Shown: positions 38,871 to 49,278, numbered from the stretch's first letter. The stretch is 64,000 bases of DNA from Dechloromonas denitrificans (GCF_001551835.1 NZ_LODL01000019.1:3915-67914), one strand, 5' to 3'. Numbers and translations are program-made. Notes: generated from the sequence alone by a model not told the origin.

Positions 38871-40445
38871 ATGGAGAGTTTGCTGCAGTTCTGGCATGTC
38901 TGGAGCGGCTGGATCGTTACCGCCGTGCTGCTGGCCATCGCGCTCGGCTTCCTGCTGCGTTTCGTCGTGCCGGCCCTGCTGCTCGGCCGCGAACTGGGGC
39001 GGGCGATCAAGGGCCTGGCCGCGCAAGCGACGCCGGCCGATCCGGAGAAAATCGGCCGCGAAGTGATGGATTTGCCGCATCTGCGCCACCTGTGGCGGGA
39101 ATATGCCCAGACCCTGCACGCCATTCCCGATCCGGCCAACCCCAAAGCCTTCGCTGCCTGGCGGGCGACAGCGATGGCCGAGGATTTCCTGACCGAACGG
39201 GCGCTGGTCGACACGCCGCTGAAGACCGATTTCTACAAGCACCTGCCGGGCATCCTGACCGGTATCGGCATCATCGGCACCTTTACCGGGCTGATCGCCG
39301 GCCTCAATCATTTCGAGGTGTCGAGCAATACCGAACTGGTGCGCAGCAGCCTGCGTTCGCTGATCCAGGGCGTCGGCCAGGCTTTCGAAGTGTCGGCGGC
39401 GGCGATCACGCTGGCCATGCTGATCACCTGGATCGAGAAATCCATCGTTACCCGGCGCTACCGCCAGGTGGAACAACTGGTCCAGCGCATCGACAGCCTG
39501 TTCGATGCCGGTGTCGGCGAGGAATACCTGGCCCGCCTGGTGCGCGCCTCCGAAGCCTCGGCGGTGCAGGCCGCCCGCCTGCAGCAGGCCATCGTCGGCG
39601 AATTGCGCCAGGGCATGGCGGCGATGCTCGCCCAGCAACAACAGGCAGTGGTCCAGCAGCAGGAAGCGCTGGCCGGCCGGGTGGCCGATGCCGTGGCGAA
39701 GACGGTGGCCGGCGCCTTGCAGGAGCCGCTGACCCGGATGACCACGGCCGTCGAACGGCTGGGCAGCGGGCAGGGCGCCGCAGTCGGCGGGGCGCTGGAA
39801 AAGGTGCTGCAGCAATTCAGCGGTCGCCTCGACGACACGTTCGGACAGCGCCAGGACGGGCTGGAAAGCCTGCTGCAACGTACCGCCAGCGCGCTGGAAA
39901 GCACCGTCGGCGAACTCGGCAAGGTGGCCGGCCGGCTCGAACTGGTCGGCCGGGGCGCCGTCGAGTCGGCGGCCGGGCGGCTGGATAATGCCGGCCGCGG
40001 GGTTGGCGAGGCCGCCGAGTTCTTCGTGCTGAGTAGCGGCGACATGGCGGCCTCGGCCGCCGCGATGGCGCAGGCGGCGAAGAGCGTCGGCCAGTCGCTG
40101 ACCGGGCAGCAGCAGGCGACGCAGGCGATTGGCCAGATGGTGAGCGACCTGCGCGCCACGGTCGAACAGGCCCGCCGTGAAGCGGCGCTGACCGGCGAAC
40201 TGGTCGGTCGCATGGAAGGCGCCGCGGCGACACTCGGCCGCGCCGGGCAGGAGGCCGATGCCTACCTGCAAGGCGTTTCCGAGGTGCTGGCCCAGGCCCA
40301 CGCCGCCTTTGCCGAGAATGTCGAGCGCACGCTGGCCCGTGGCAACGGGCAGTTCCAGCAGCATGTGACCGGCGCCGTCGAGGCGCTGAAAGGTGCCATC
40401 GAGGAATTGTCCGACGCCCTGGCCCAGGAAGTGGTGCGCCGGTGA
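38871..40445 (+). CDS. zorA: ZorA-like MotA/ExbB-type proton-channel protein with long coiled-coil tail
   Basis: A 524-aa inner-membrane protein. TM1 is at about residues 12-38, TM2 at 125-147 (LPGILTGIGIIGTFTGLIAG) and TM3 at 173-192, together forming a MotA/TolQ/ExbB-type channel subunit. The tail (195-524) is rich in Ala, Gln, Glu and Arg with heptad-like spacing, as in the long cytoplasmic tail of ZorA from the Zorya anti-phage system. In Zorya, ZorA pentamers surround a ZorB dimer and act as an ion-driven motor. The next gene is a ZorB-like partner, overlapping by four bases. The start is ATG at 38871; the longer frame upstream runs through non-coding sequence. Confidence 0.82.
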   Translation: MESLLQFWHVWSGWIVTAVLLAIALGFLLRFVVPALLLGRELGRAIKGLAAQATPADPEKIGREVMDLPHLRHLWREYAQTLHAIPDPANPKAFAAWRATAMAEDFLTERALVDTPLKTDFYKHLPGILTGIGIIGTFTGLIAGLNHFEVSSNTELVRSSLRSLIQGVGQAFEVSAAAITLAMLITWIEKSIVTRRYRQVEQLVQRIDSLFDAGVGEEYLARLVRASEASAVQAARLQQAIVGELRQGMAAMLAQQQQAVVQQQEALAGRVADAVAKTVAGALQEPLTRMTTAVERLGSGQGAAVGGALEKVLQQFSGRLDDTFGQRQDGLESLLQRTASALESTVGELGKVAGRLELVGRGAVESAAGRLDNAGRGVGEAAEFFVLSSGDMAASAAAMAQAAKSVGQSLTGQQQATQAIGQMVSDLRATVEQARREAALTGELVGRMEGAAATLGRAGQEADAYLQGVSEVLAQAHAAFAENVERTLARGNGQFQQHVTGAVEALKGAIEELSDALAQEVVRR

Positions 40446-41164
40446 GCCTGGTCCGGCCCCGGGCCGCCAGCCGGCGCGGCAACCGCGAGGAGGGCGAAAA
40501 GCCGTTCTGGATCTCGTTTTCCGACTTGATGACGGCGCTGATGGTGCTCTTTCTGGTGGCGCTCACCGTCGCCTTGCTCGCCATCACCCATGACATTTCC
40601 GAGGCCGAGCGGCAGAAGGTGGAGCAGGCGCAGGAGATTTCGGCCTTTCTCGCCCGTCTGCAGGCCCAGGTCGAGCAGTTTCCCGGCGTCAGGCTGCGCG
40701 GCAATGTCATCGACTTTGGCGACCGGGCCCGTTTCGACAGCAACAGCCACAAGCTGAGTGACAGTCAGGCGGCGCTGCTGCGCAGCTTCGTGCCGGCCGT
40801 TCTTGAACTGGCGCGCGATCCGCTCGGCGAAAAATGGCTGAAGCGCATCGTCGTCGAAGGCTTTGCCGATGCCCGCGGCGGTTATCTGCACAACCTCGAT
40901 CTCAGCCTGCGCCGCTCGGAGCGCGTCATGTGCGCGCTGCTGCTCCCGGCCAGCGGGCCGGAGGCGCTGGCCGAAGCGGATCGCCGGCAAGTGCGCGAAC
41001 TTTTCCTGGTCAGCGGCGCTTCGTTCAATGCGCTGAAAAGCAGCGCGGAGGAGAGCCGGCGCATCGAACTGCGCCTCGAGTTCCGCGAGCCGGACGAAGT
41101 GCCCGTTCTGCGCGCCGACAGCGGCATCGAGGCCGACCTGCGCTGCCCGCTCGACCGGCCATGA
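40442..41164 (+). CDS. zorB: ZorB-like OmpA/MotB-type protein
   Basis: A 240-aa protein with one N-terminal TM (about 22-45) containing Asp28 in the FSDLMTALM motif. This is the ion-carrying Asp position of MotB/ZorB. An OmpA-like peptidoglycan-binding domain follows, with VEGFADARGG and the ligand motif NLDLSLRRSERV. ZorB anchors the ZorA channel to the cell wall. Its GTG start overlaps the ZorA stop (GTGA), and its own stop overlaps the next gene (ATGA). The pair therefore has the expected stoichiometric, coupled translation. Confidence 0.82.
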   Translation: MSLVRPRAASRRGNREEGEKPFWISFSDLMTALMVLFLVALTVALLAITHDISEAERQKVEQAQEISAFLARLQAQVEQFPGVRLRGNVIDFGDRARFDSNSHKLSDSQAALLRSFVPAVLELARDPLGEKWLKRIVVEGFADARGGYLHNLDLSLRRSERVMCALLLPASGPEALAEADRRQVRELFLVSGASFNALKSSAEESRRIELRLEFREPDEVPVLRADSGIEADLRCPLDRP

Positions 41165-41667
41165 GCGCGCTGGACGAACTTGGCCTGCAGTTGCGCCGGC
41201 GTTTCGTCGCCCCCAATTCATCGACCACGCTGGCCCAGACCGAGCCGGCGCTGCTTGCCCGCCTCAATGCGGTGCGCCAAGCCCTGGCGCCGCCGCGTGG
41301 CCGTTTTTCGGAAGCGCGCATTGCACAGGGCGTCATGGCGTTTCGCATCAGCGGCCGCAATGTCGCCTATCCGGCGCTCAAGTACGCCTGTTACGGCGTG
41401 GCGCGGCCGATGGACTGGGAGGGCCGCATCCTGCTCGCCGAGGCACCGCAACTGGCGCTGCTGCTTGCCTGCGTGCGCGCCCAGGGCAGCCGGCTGGGCC
41501 GCCTGGCCGCCTGCTGCCGGGCGCTGCGCCGGGCTTGGGCGCTTGATATCGAGGCCCAGCCGGAAGTCCTGAACGCCGCCCACCTGCGGCCGGGTATCGC
41601 GACCCTGCGTGCCTTCCTGCAGGAAATGGGCGAACAGTCGCGCCCCGAATCGCCTGCGACTAAATAG
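41161..41667 (+). CDS. Small third gene of Zorya-like cluster (possible short ZorC-like)
   Basis: A 168-aa protein, translationally coupled to the ZorB-like gene by ATGA. It has no TM segment or signal peptide. Residues about 45-115 contain ARIAQGVMAFRISGRNVAYP and a Leu/Ala-rich helical stretch. That is faintly reminiscent of the N-terminal part of ZorC (EH-signature proteins), but I cannot confirm homology. Known Zorya systems need ZorC+ZorD (type I), ZorE (type II) or two other proteins (type III); none follows here. It could be a truncated ZorC, or a different small effector. Downstream to 41804 I find no continuation. Confidence 0.55.
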   Translation: MSALDELGLQLRRRFVAPNSSTTLAQTEPALLARLNAVRQALAPPRGRFSEARIAQGVMAFRISGRNVAYPALKYACYGVARPMDWEGRILLAEAPQLALLLACVRAQGSRLGRLAACCRALRRAWALDIEAQPEVLNAAHLRPGIATLRAFLQEMGEQSRPESPATK

Positions 41668-41804
41668 GGCTGTTCGCCTTCGCCCGATTCGGCCACTGCG
41701 CTGATCGGGCTGCCGGCTTTGCTGCCGGGCAATTCCACCTTCCTCTGGCCAGCCGCTTTCCGGCATCTCGTCCATCGTTTTTGAAAATCGATGCAAAAAA
41801 GCAG

Positions 41805-41850
41805 TTGACCGCCGGAGTGTCTTATCTATAATTCAAACGTTCGTTTTATT
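41805..41850 (+). promoter_or_regulatory. fad operon 2 promoter with PsrA-like operator
   Basis: A good sigma-70 promoter: TTGACC (41805-41810), 16-base spacer, TATAAT (41827-41832). ATTCAAACGTTCGTTTTATT (41831-41850) overlaps the -10 box and start site. Its CAAAC-N4-GTTTT core agrees with the other two sites. Binding there would block RNA polymerase, so repression is expected. Confidence 0.75.
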
Positions 41851-41886
41851 TAACGAAGCACAAAAAGAGACCTAAAGGAGAATCGC

Positions 41887-44286
41887 TTGAACAAGCTGAT
41901 CGTGAAGAAAGCCGCCGTGCTCGGCGCGGGCGTGATGGGGGCGCAGATTGCGGCGCACCTCGCCAACGCCAACGTGCCGGTCGTGCTGTTTGACCTGCCG
42001 GCGAAGGATGGAGACAAGAACGGTATCGTCAAGAAGGCCCTCGACGGCCTCAAGAAGCTGGACCCGGCACCGCTCGCCAGCAAGGGCAAGCTCAAGTTCA
42101 TCGACGCCGCCAATTACGACGAACACCTGCCGCTGCTTGCCGAGTGCGATCTGGTCATCGAAGCCATCGCCGAACGCATGGACTGGAAGAACGACCTCTA
42201 CGCCAAGATCGCGCCGCACATCGGCGCCCAGGCGATTGTCGCGTCCAACACCTCGGGCCTGTCGATGAACGCGCTGGCCCAGGGCCTGCCGGAAAACATC
42301 CGGCCGCGCTTCTGCGGCATCCACTTCTTCAATCCGCCGCGCTACATGCACCTGGTCGAGATCATCGGCACGCAGAGCACCGATGGCGGTACGCTCGATG
42401 CGCTGGAAACCTGGCTGACCTCGCGTCTCGGCAAGGGCGTCATCCGTGCGCTGGATACGCCGAACTTCGTCGCCAACCGGATCGGCGTCTTCTCGATCCT
42501 TGCCGTCATGCACCACACCCAGGCTTTCAGCCTCGGTTTTGACGAAGTCGATGCGCTGACCGGTCCGAAGATCGGCCGCCCGAAGAGTGCCACCTACCGC
42601 ACGGCCGATGTCGTCGGTCTCGATACGCTGGCCCACGTCGTCAAGACCATGCAGGACACGCTGCCCAACGATCCGTGGCATCAATATTTCACCAGCCCGG
42701 CCTGGCTGCAGGCGCTGATCGGCCAGGGCGCCCTCGGCCAGAAGACGCGCTGCGGCATCTTCCGCAAGCAGGGCAAGGAAATCCAGGTGCTCGATCTGGC
42801 CAACCAGGTTTACCGCAAGTCGGCCGGCGAAATCGCCGACGACGTCGCCGCCATCCTGAAAATCAAGAACCCGGCCGAGAAATTCGCCGCGCTGCGTGCC
42901 TCCAGCCACCCGCAGGCCCAGTTCCTGTGGGCCATCTTCCGCGACATCTTCCATTACGCCGCCGTGCAGTTGGAAAGCGTCGCCGACAATGCCCGCGATC
43001 TTGATTTCGCGATGCGCTGGGGTTTCGGCTGGGCGCAGGGGCCGTTCGAAACCTGGCAGGCCGCCGGCTGGGGCGAGATCGCCCAGGCCATCGCCGCCGA
43101 CATCGCCGCTGGCAAGAGCATGAGCAATGTCGCCTTGCCGGCCTGGGCGCTGGAAAGTGGTCGCACCGGCGTGCATGCCGCCGAAGGTTCCTATTCCGCC
43201 AGCAAGAATGCCTACGTCGCCCGCTCGACGCTGCCGGTCTATCAGCGCCAGCTGTTCCCGGAGCGCGTGCTCGGTGAAACCGCCGTGGCCCCGGAAAAGT
43301 CCGGCGAAACGCTGTACGAGAACGATGGCGTCCGCCTGTGGAAGATGCCGGCGGTCGACGCCGGAATTGGCATCATTTCCATCAAGTCGAAGATGCATAC
43401 CATCGGTGACGAAGTGCTCGACGGCGTCATCGCCGCCGTGCGCCAGGCCGAAACGACGCTCGATGGCGTGGTGATCTGGCACGAAGCGCCGTTTGCCGTC
43501 GGCGCCAACCTGCAGCAAGTCGGCGAAGCCTGTGCCGCCGGCCAGTTCGATATCCTGGAAAAGACCGTCGAGAAATTCCAGCGCGCCTCGCAGACGCTGA
43601 AATATGCGCAGGTGCCGGTGGTGGCCGCGGTGCAGGGCATGGCCCTGGGCGGCGGTTGCGAGTTCGTCATGCATGCCGGCAAGCGGGTGATGGCGCTGGA
43701 AAGCTATGTCGGCCTGGTCGAAGCCGGTGTCGGCCTGATTCCGGCCGGTGGCGGTTGCAAGGAATTCGCCGTGCGCGCTGCCGAATGGGCCGCCCAGTCG
43801 GCGACACCGGGCGAGGTCTTCAACTACCTGCAGCCGGTGTTCCAGACCATCGCCATGGCCAAGGTCGCCAAGAGCGCCGTCGAGGTCGTCGAGATGGGCT
43901 TCGCCAAGCCGTCCGACACCATCCTGTTCAACGCCCACGAACTGCTCTTCGTCGCGATCCGGGAAGCCCGTGCCATGGCCGAGGCCGGCTACGCGCCGCC
44001 GCCGCTGGCGCGCGGCATTCCGGTCGCCGGCAAGAACGGCATTTCCACTTTCGAGATGATGCTGGTCAACATGAAGGAAGGCGGCATGATTTCCGCCCAC
44101 GACTACAAGGTCGCCCGTTCGGCTGCCGTTGCGCTGTGCGGCGGCGAAGTCGAGACCGGTAGCCTGGTCGATGAGGAATGGCTGATCACCGTCGAGCGCC
44201 AGTTGTTCGTCGAATTGCTGAAGACCCCCGAAACCCAGGCCCGGATCAAGCACATGCTCGAAACCGGCAAGCCGCTGCGTAACTAA
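41887..44286 (+). CDS. 3-hydroxyacyl-CoA dehydrogenase/enoyl-CoA hydratase (FadN-like order)
   Basis: A 799-aa bifunctional beta-oxidation enzyme with domains in the opposite order to FadB. The N-terminal dehydrogenase has AAVLGAGVMGAQIA (NAD site, residues 8-21) and FCGIHFFNPPRYMH, and the C-terminal crotonase domain has GMALGGGCEFVMH and VEAGVGLIPAGGG with catalytic-type glutamates. This is the FadN layout of Bacillus and many betaproteobacteria. The start is TTG at 41887 behind AAAGGAG; no ATG in frame precedes the NAD motif. It is the first gene of a seven-gene operon. Confidence 0.93.
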   Translation: MNKLIVKKAAVLGAGVMGAQIAAHLANANVPVVLFDLPAKDGDKNGIVKKALDGLKKLDPAPLASKGKLKFIDAANYDEHLPLLAECDLVIEAIAERMDWKNDLYAKIAPHIGAQAIVASNTSGLSMNALAQGLPENIRPRFCGIHFFNPPRYMHLVEIIGTQSTDGGTLDALETWLTSRLGKGVIRALDTPNFVANRIGVFSILAVMHHTQAFSLGFDEVDALTGPKIGRPKSATYRTADVVGLDTLAHVVKTMQDTLPNDPWHQYFTSPAWLQALIGQGALGQKTRCGIFRKQGKEIQVLDLANQVYRKSAGEIADDVAAILKIKNPAEKFAALRASSHPQAQFLWAIFRDIFHYAAVQLESVADNARDLDFAMRWGFGWAQGPFETWQAAGWGEIAQAIAADIAAGKSMSNVALPAWALESGRTGVHAAEGSYSASKNAYVARSTLPVYQRQLFPERVLGETAVAPEKSGETLYENDGVRLWKMPAVDAGIGIISIKSKMHTIGDEVLDGVIAAVRQAETTLDGVVIWHEAPFAVGANLQQVGEACAAGQFDILEKTVEKFQRASQTLKYAQVPVVAAVQGMALGGGCEFVMHAGKRVMALESYVGLVEAGVGLIPAGGGCKEFAVRAAEWAAQSATPGEVFNYLQPVFQTIAMAKVAKSAVEVVEMGFAKPSDTILFNAHELLFVAIREARAMAEAGYAPPPLARGIPVAGKNGISTFEMMLVNMKEGGMISAHDYKVARSAAVALCGGEVETGSLVDEEWLITVERQLFVELLKTPETQARIKHMLETGKPLRN

Positions 44287-44308
44287 TCGGGTCGAGGAGA
44301 CATAGAAA

Positions 44309-45508
<1,200 letters not shown>

Positions 45509-45510
45509 GC

Positions 45511-45520
45511 GTCGACCGCA
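45511..45520 (-). repeat. Intergenic copy of TGCGGTCRAC word
   Basis: GTCGACCGCA (TGCGGTCGAC on the minus strand), squeezed into the 22-base gap between the thiolase and the thioesterase gene, directly before the ribosome binding site. Confidence 0.6.
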
Positions 45521-45530
45521 GGAGTCGCCG

Positions 45531-46043
45531 ATGAAACCCGCCTGGCTGGCCAAACTGCCGCCGGCCTGGCGGGCGCGCATGGTGCGGATGGGGTTCAACT
45601 TCCATCCCGCCTTTCGCGGCACTGGCGGGCGGGTGACGCATGTCGCGAGGGATTTGCGCCACATCCGCATTCGCCTGCCGTTGAACTGGAAGACCAAGAA
45701 CATCGTCGGTTCGCTGTACGGCGGCGCGTTGTTCGCGATCACCGACGGGGCACATCCGATGATGCTGATGGCGGCGCTGGGAGACGGCTACATCGTCTGG
45801 GACAAGGCGGCCAGCATCCGCTACCGCAAGCCGGGCTACTCGACGCTGTTTGCCGATTTCGTGCTCAGCGACGAGGAGGTGGCCAGTATCAGGACGGCGC
45901 TGGCCGAATGCCCGGAGCTGGAACGGACCTACACGGTGGAATTGAAGGATCGCCACGGCACGGTGCATACCGTCGTCGAGCGAACGGTTTATATCGCTGA
46001 CAAAAACTACTACCGACAGAAAAACGGTGGAGGAGACAAATGA
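45531..46043 (+). CDS. DUF4442 hotdog-fold thioesterase-like protein
   Basis: A 170-aa soluble protein of the DUF4442 family (hotdog fold). The segment NIVGSLYGGALFAITDGAHPMM holds the central hotdog helix, and IVWDKAASIRYRKPG a conserved strand. It probably hydrolyses acyl-CoA or acyl-ACP thioesters, adjusting CoA release in beta-oxidation; the catalytic residue is not certain. Its stop overlaps the next gene's start by four bases. Confidence 0.8.
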   Translation: MKPAWLAKLPPAWRARMVRMGFNFHPAFRGTGGRVTHVARDLRHIRIRLPLNWKTKNIVGSLYGGALFAITDGAHPMMLMAALGDGYIVWDKAASIRYRKPGYSTLFADFVLSDEEVASIRTALAECPELERTYTVELKDRHGTVHTVVERTVYIADKNYYRQKNGGGDK

Positions 46044-46615
46044 TTACATCGCATAGCGTTCGGCGGGCGGCACTGGTCGCGGCATTGATTGCCGTGCCCG
46101 GGCTGCACGCGGCTGAAGTGGCCGGGGTCAGGGTCGACGAGAAGGTGCGCGTCGGCGGCAGCGAACTGCTGCTGAATGGTGCCGGCCTGCGCAGCAAGCT
46201 CTTCATCAACCTCTATGTCGGGGCGCTCTACGTCAGCCAGAAGTCGGCCCAGCCGGCGGCATTGCTCGATACCGCCACACCGCGCCGGATGACCCTGCGC
46301 CTGTTGCGTGACATCGGCGCCGATACCTTGCACGGCGCGCTGGAAGATGGCCTGCACAACAACAGCGGTCCGGCCGAGCTGGCCGAGATCAAGGTGCCGG
46401 CCGAGCAGTTCGGTGCCATGCTGAAGGGGTTCGGCAAGCTCAAGGAAGGTGATACCGTTGCCATTGATTTCTCCGCCGAGGGCGTCAGTGTCAGCCTGAA
46501 CGGGGAAATGCGCGGCAAGGTGGCCGGCCCGGCATTCGCGAAAGCGCTGCTCAAGGTCTGGCTCGGCGACAAGCCGGCCGACGCCTCGTTGAAGAAGGCG
46601 CTGCTCGGCAACTAA
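46040..46615 (+). CDS. Exported chalcone isomerase-like (fatty-acid-binding) protein
   Basis: A 191-aa protein with a signal peptide (about 1-24, ending LHAAE) and a chalcone-isomerase-like fold (GLRSKLFINLYVGALYV and MTLRLLRDI). This bacterial Chalcone_3 family is not a flavonoid enzyme, and plant homologues (FAP) bind fatty acids. A role in periplasmic lipid binding is inferred from position between a thioesterase and FadD. ATG overlaps the preceding stop; RBS GGTGGAGGAGAC. Confidence 0.82.
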   Translation: MITSHSVRRAALVAALIAVPGLHAAEVAGVRVDEKVRVGGSELLLNGAGLRSKLFINLYVGALYVSQKSAQPAALLDTATPRRMTLRLLRDIGADTLHGALEDGLHNNSGPAELAEIKVPAEQFGAMLKGFGKLKEGDTVAIDFSAEGVSVSLNGEMRGKVAGPAFAKALLKVWLGDKPADASLKKALLGN

Positions 46616-46634
46616 GGCACAGGAGGAGACAAAA

Positions 46635-48296
46635 ATGGAAAAAATCTGGCTACAAAGCTATCCCAAGGGTGTTCCGGCCGAGATCGACATCGAGCACATT
46701 CCGTCGCTGGTCGCGCTCTTCGAAACCGCCTGCACGACCTACGCCGACAAGGTCGCCTACATCAGCATGGACAAGGAGATGACCTACCGCCAGCTCGATG
46801 AGGAAAGCAAGGCCTTCGCCGGCTGGCTTCAATCGCTCGGCTTGCAGAAGGGCGAGCGCGTCGCGCTGATGATGCCCAACCTGCTGCAATACCCGGTCGC
46901 CCTGTTCGGCACGTTGCGCGCCGGTTGCGTCGTGGTCAATTGCAACCCGCTCTATACGCCACGTGAGTTGGAGCACCAGTTGAAGGATTCCGGCGCGACG
47001 GCCATCGTCATCGTCGAGAACTTCGCCCACACGCTGGAGCAGGTCATCCAGCACACGGCGATCAAGCATGTGCTCGTCACGCCGCTTGGCGAAATGCTTG
47101 GCGCGCTGAAGGGAACAATCGTCAATTTCGTCATCCGCCACGTCAAGAAGATGGTGCCGGCCTGGAAGTTGCCCGGTTCGCTCGGCTTTAACGCGGCGCT
47201 GGCGGCCGGCCGCCGGCACGGCTTCAAGCCGGTGGCGCTGGCCCGCGACGACGTCGCCTTCCTGCAATACACCGGCGGCACGACCGGCGTCTCCAAGGGC
47301 GCCATGCTGACTCACGCCAACATCGCCTCCAACGTGACCCAGGCCTACAACTGGATCAAGCCGGTGGTGAAGGAGGGGCAGGAATTCATCATCACGGCGC
47401 TGCCGCTCTATCACATCTTCGCGCTGACCGCGAACTGCCTGACCTTCCTGATGATCGGCGCCCGCAACCTGCTGATCGCCAATCCGCGCGACATCCCGAA
47501 TTTCATCAAGGAGTGGGGCAAGTACCCGGTGACGGTGGTGACCGGCGTCAATACGCTGTTCAATGCGCTGCTCAATCATCCGGATTTCGAAAAGCTCGAT
47601 TTCTCGACGATGAATGTCACGCTCGGCGGCGGCATGGCGGTGCAGGGGCCTGTCGCCGACAAGTGGCTGAAAGTGACCGGCACGCCGTTGCTACAGGCTT
47701 ACGGCCTGACCGAAACCTCGCCGGCGGCGACGATCAATCCGCTCGACATGCACGAGTTCAACGGCGCCATCGGCCTGCCGATTTCCTCGACCGAAGTCTC
47801 GATCCGCGACGACTACGGCAACGAAGTGCCGCAGGGCCAGGTCGGCGAAATCTGCATCCGTGGGCCGCAGGTCATGAAGGGCTACTGGCAGCGGCCGGAC
47901 GAAACGGCACTGGTCTTCTACCCGGACCGCTTCCTGCGCACCGGCGACATGGGCTACGTCGATCCAAAAGGCTTCGTTTTCCTGGTCGACCGCAAGAAAG
48001 ACATGATTCTCGTCTCCGGCTTCAATGTTTACCCGAACGAAGTCGAGGAGGCCGTCGCCATGCATCCCGGGGTCATGGATGTGGCCGCCATCGGCGTGCC
48101 GGACGAGCACTCGGGCGAGGCGGTGAAGATTTTCGTCGTCCGCAAGGCGGGCAATGTCACCGAGAAAATGCTGATCGAGCACTGCCGCGGTCTGCTCACC
48201 GGCTACAAGATTCCGAAGCACGTCGAATTCCGCGACGACCTGCCGCGTACCAACGTCGGCAAGATCCTGCGTCGCGCACTGAAAGAGGGAGCATAA
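46635..48296 (+). CDS. fadD: Long-chain-fatty-acid--CoA ligase
   Basis: A 553-aa acyl-adenylate enzyme activating fatty acids to acyl-CoA. It has the AMP-binding P-loop YTGGTTGVSKGAM (about residues 211-223), the YGLTETSPA motif (A5), the RTGDMGYVD motif (A7) and the C-terminal DRKKDMILVSGFNVYPNEVEE plus the catalytic Lys in NVGKILRR. It is a soluble or peripheral membrane enzyme working with FadL. RBS GGAGGAGAC precedes ATG at 46635. It is adjacent to the next gene without a gap. Confidence 0.95.
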   Translation: MEKIWLQSYPKGVPAEIDIEHIPSLVALFETACTTYADKVAYISMDKEMTYRQLDEESKAFAGWLQSLGLQKGERVALMMPNLLQYPVALFGTLRAGCVVVNCNPLYTPRELEHQLKDSGATAIVIVENFAHTLEQVIQHTAIKHVLVTPLGEMLGALKGTIVNFVIRHVKKMVPAWKLPGSLGFNAALAAGRRHGFKPVALARDDVAFLQYTGGTTGVSKGAMLTHANIASNVTQAYNWIKPVVKEGQEFIITALPLYHIFALTANCLTFLMIGARNLLIANPRDIPNFIKEWGKYPVTVVTGVNTLFNALLNHPDFEKLDFSTMNVTLGGGMAVQGPVADKWLKVTGTPLLQAYGLTETSPAATINPLDMHEFNGAIGLPISSTEVSIRDDYGNEVPQGQVGEICIRGPQVMKGYWQRPDETALVFYPDRFLRTGDMGYVDPKGFVFLVDRKKDMILVSGFNVYPNEVEEAVAMHPGVMDVAAIGVPDEHSGEAVKIFVVRKAGNVTEKMLIEHCRGLLTGYKIPKHVEFRDDLPRTNVGKILRRALKEGA

Positions 48297-49244
48297 ATGC
48301 CGATTCCTGCATCACTGAACAAGAACCTGCGCCTGCCGGTCATCTGCGCGCCGATGTTCATCATCTCCAACCCGGATCTGGTGATCGCCCAGTGCCAGAG
48401 CGGCGTCATCGGCTCCTTCCCGGCGCTGAACGCCCGCCCTAAGGAGTTGCTCGACGAGTGGCTGACGCGCATCCGCGCCACGCTGGCCGAAAGCCCGAAC
48501 GCCGCACCGTTTGCCGTCAACCAGATCATCCACCCCTCCAACGAGCGGCTGGAGCACGACATGGCGCTCTGCGTGAAGCACGAAGTGCCGCTGATCATCA
48601 CCAGCCTGTCGGCGCCGACCGCCATCGTGCCGCATGTGCATGCCTACGGCGGCAAGGTCTTCCATGACGTGATCAGCGTCCGCCATGCCGAAAAGGCGCT
48701 CGAAGCAGGGGTCGATGGCCTGATCCTGGTCTGCGCCGGGGCCGGCGGCCACGCCGGCACGCTTAGCCCGTTCGCGCTGGTCGGCGAAATCCGCAAGTTC
48801 TACGACGGCCCGATTGCGCTGTCCGGCGCCATCACCAACGGCAAGGCCATTCTCTCGGCTGAGGCGCTGGGCGCCGATTTCGCCTACATCGGCACCCGTT
48901 TCATCGCCACCCACGAAGCCCATGCCGTCGAAGCCTACAAGCAGGCGATCGTCGATTCCGCCGCCAAGGACGTGGTCTACACCCCGTACTTCACCGGGGT
49001 ACATGGCAATTACCTGACCAAGAGCATCCTCGCCGCCGGCCTCGACCCGGCCAACCTGCCGGAAAAGGACAAGAGCGCGATGAGCTTCGGCAGCAGCCGC
49101 GATGCCAAGGCCTGGAAAGACATCTGGGGCGCCGGGCAGGGCGTCGGCACGATTGACGAGGTGATGTCGACCAGCGAACTGGTCGGCCGCCTGCAGCAGG
49201 AGTATCGCAGCGCCAAAGCGGCGTTGTGCAGCAGCCCGTTCTGA
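48297..49244 (+). CDS. Nitronate monooxygenase-family flavoprotein
   Basis: A 315-aa FMN TIM-barrel protein of the 2-nitropropane dioxygenase family. It shows LRLPVICAPMFIIS at the N-terminus, CAGAGGHAGTLSPFALV (FMN phosphate site) and GADFAYIGTRFIATHE. The usual catalytic His (HAGT) is present. It could detoxify nitroalkanes, but its location between fadD and an acyl-CoA dehydrogenase suggests a lipid-related substrate. Start ATG immediately follows the fadD stop. Confidence 0.88.
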   Translation: MPIPASLNKNLRLPVICAPMFIISNPDLVIAQCQSGVIGSFPALNARPKELLDEWLTRIRATLAESPNAAPFAVNQIIHPSNERLEHDMALCVKHEVPLIITSLSAPTAIVPHVHAYGGKVFHDVISVRHAEKALEAGVDGLILVCAGAGGHAGTLSPFALVGEIRKFYDGPIALSGAITNGKAILSAEALGADFAYIGTRFIATHEAHAVEAYKQAIVDSAAKDVVYTPYFTGVHGNYLTKSILAAGLDPANLPEKDKSAMSFGSSRDAKAWKDIWGAGQGVGTIDEVMSTSELVGRLQQEYRSAKAALCSSPF

Positions 49245-49278
49245 ACGTTCTGAAAAATACTAAAAGGAGACAACAGCA

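Noticed and set aside
41805..41814. GTTGACCGCC as a TGCGGTCRAC copy
   Set aside because: It ends CC not CA, so it fails the exact word; it is better read as a -35 box.
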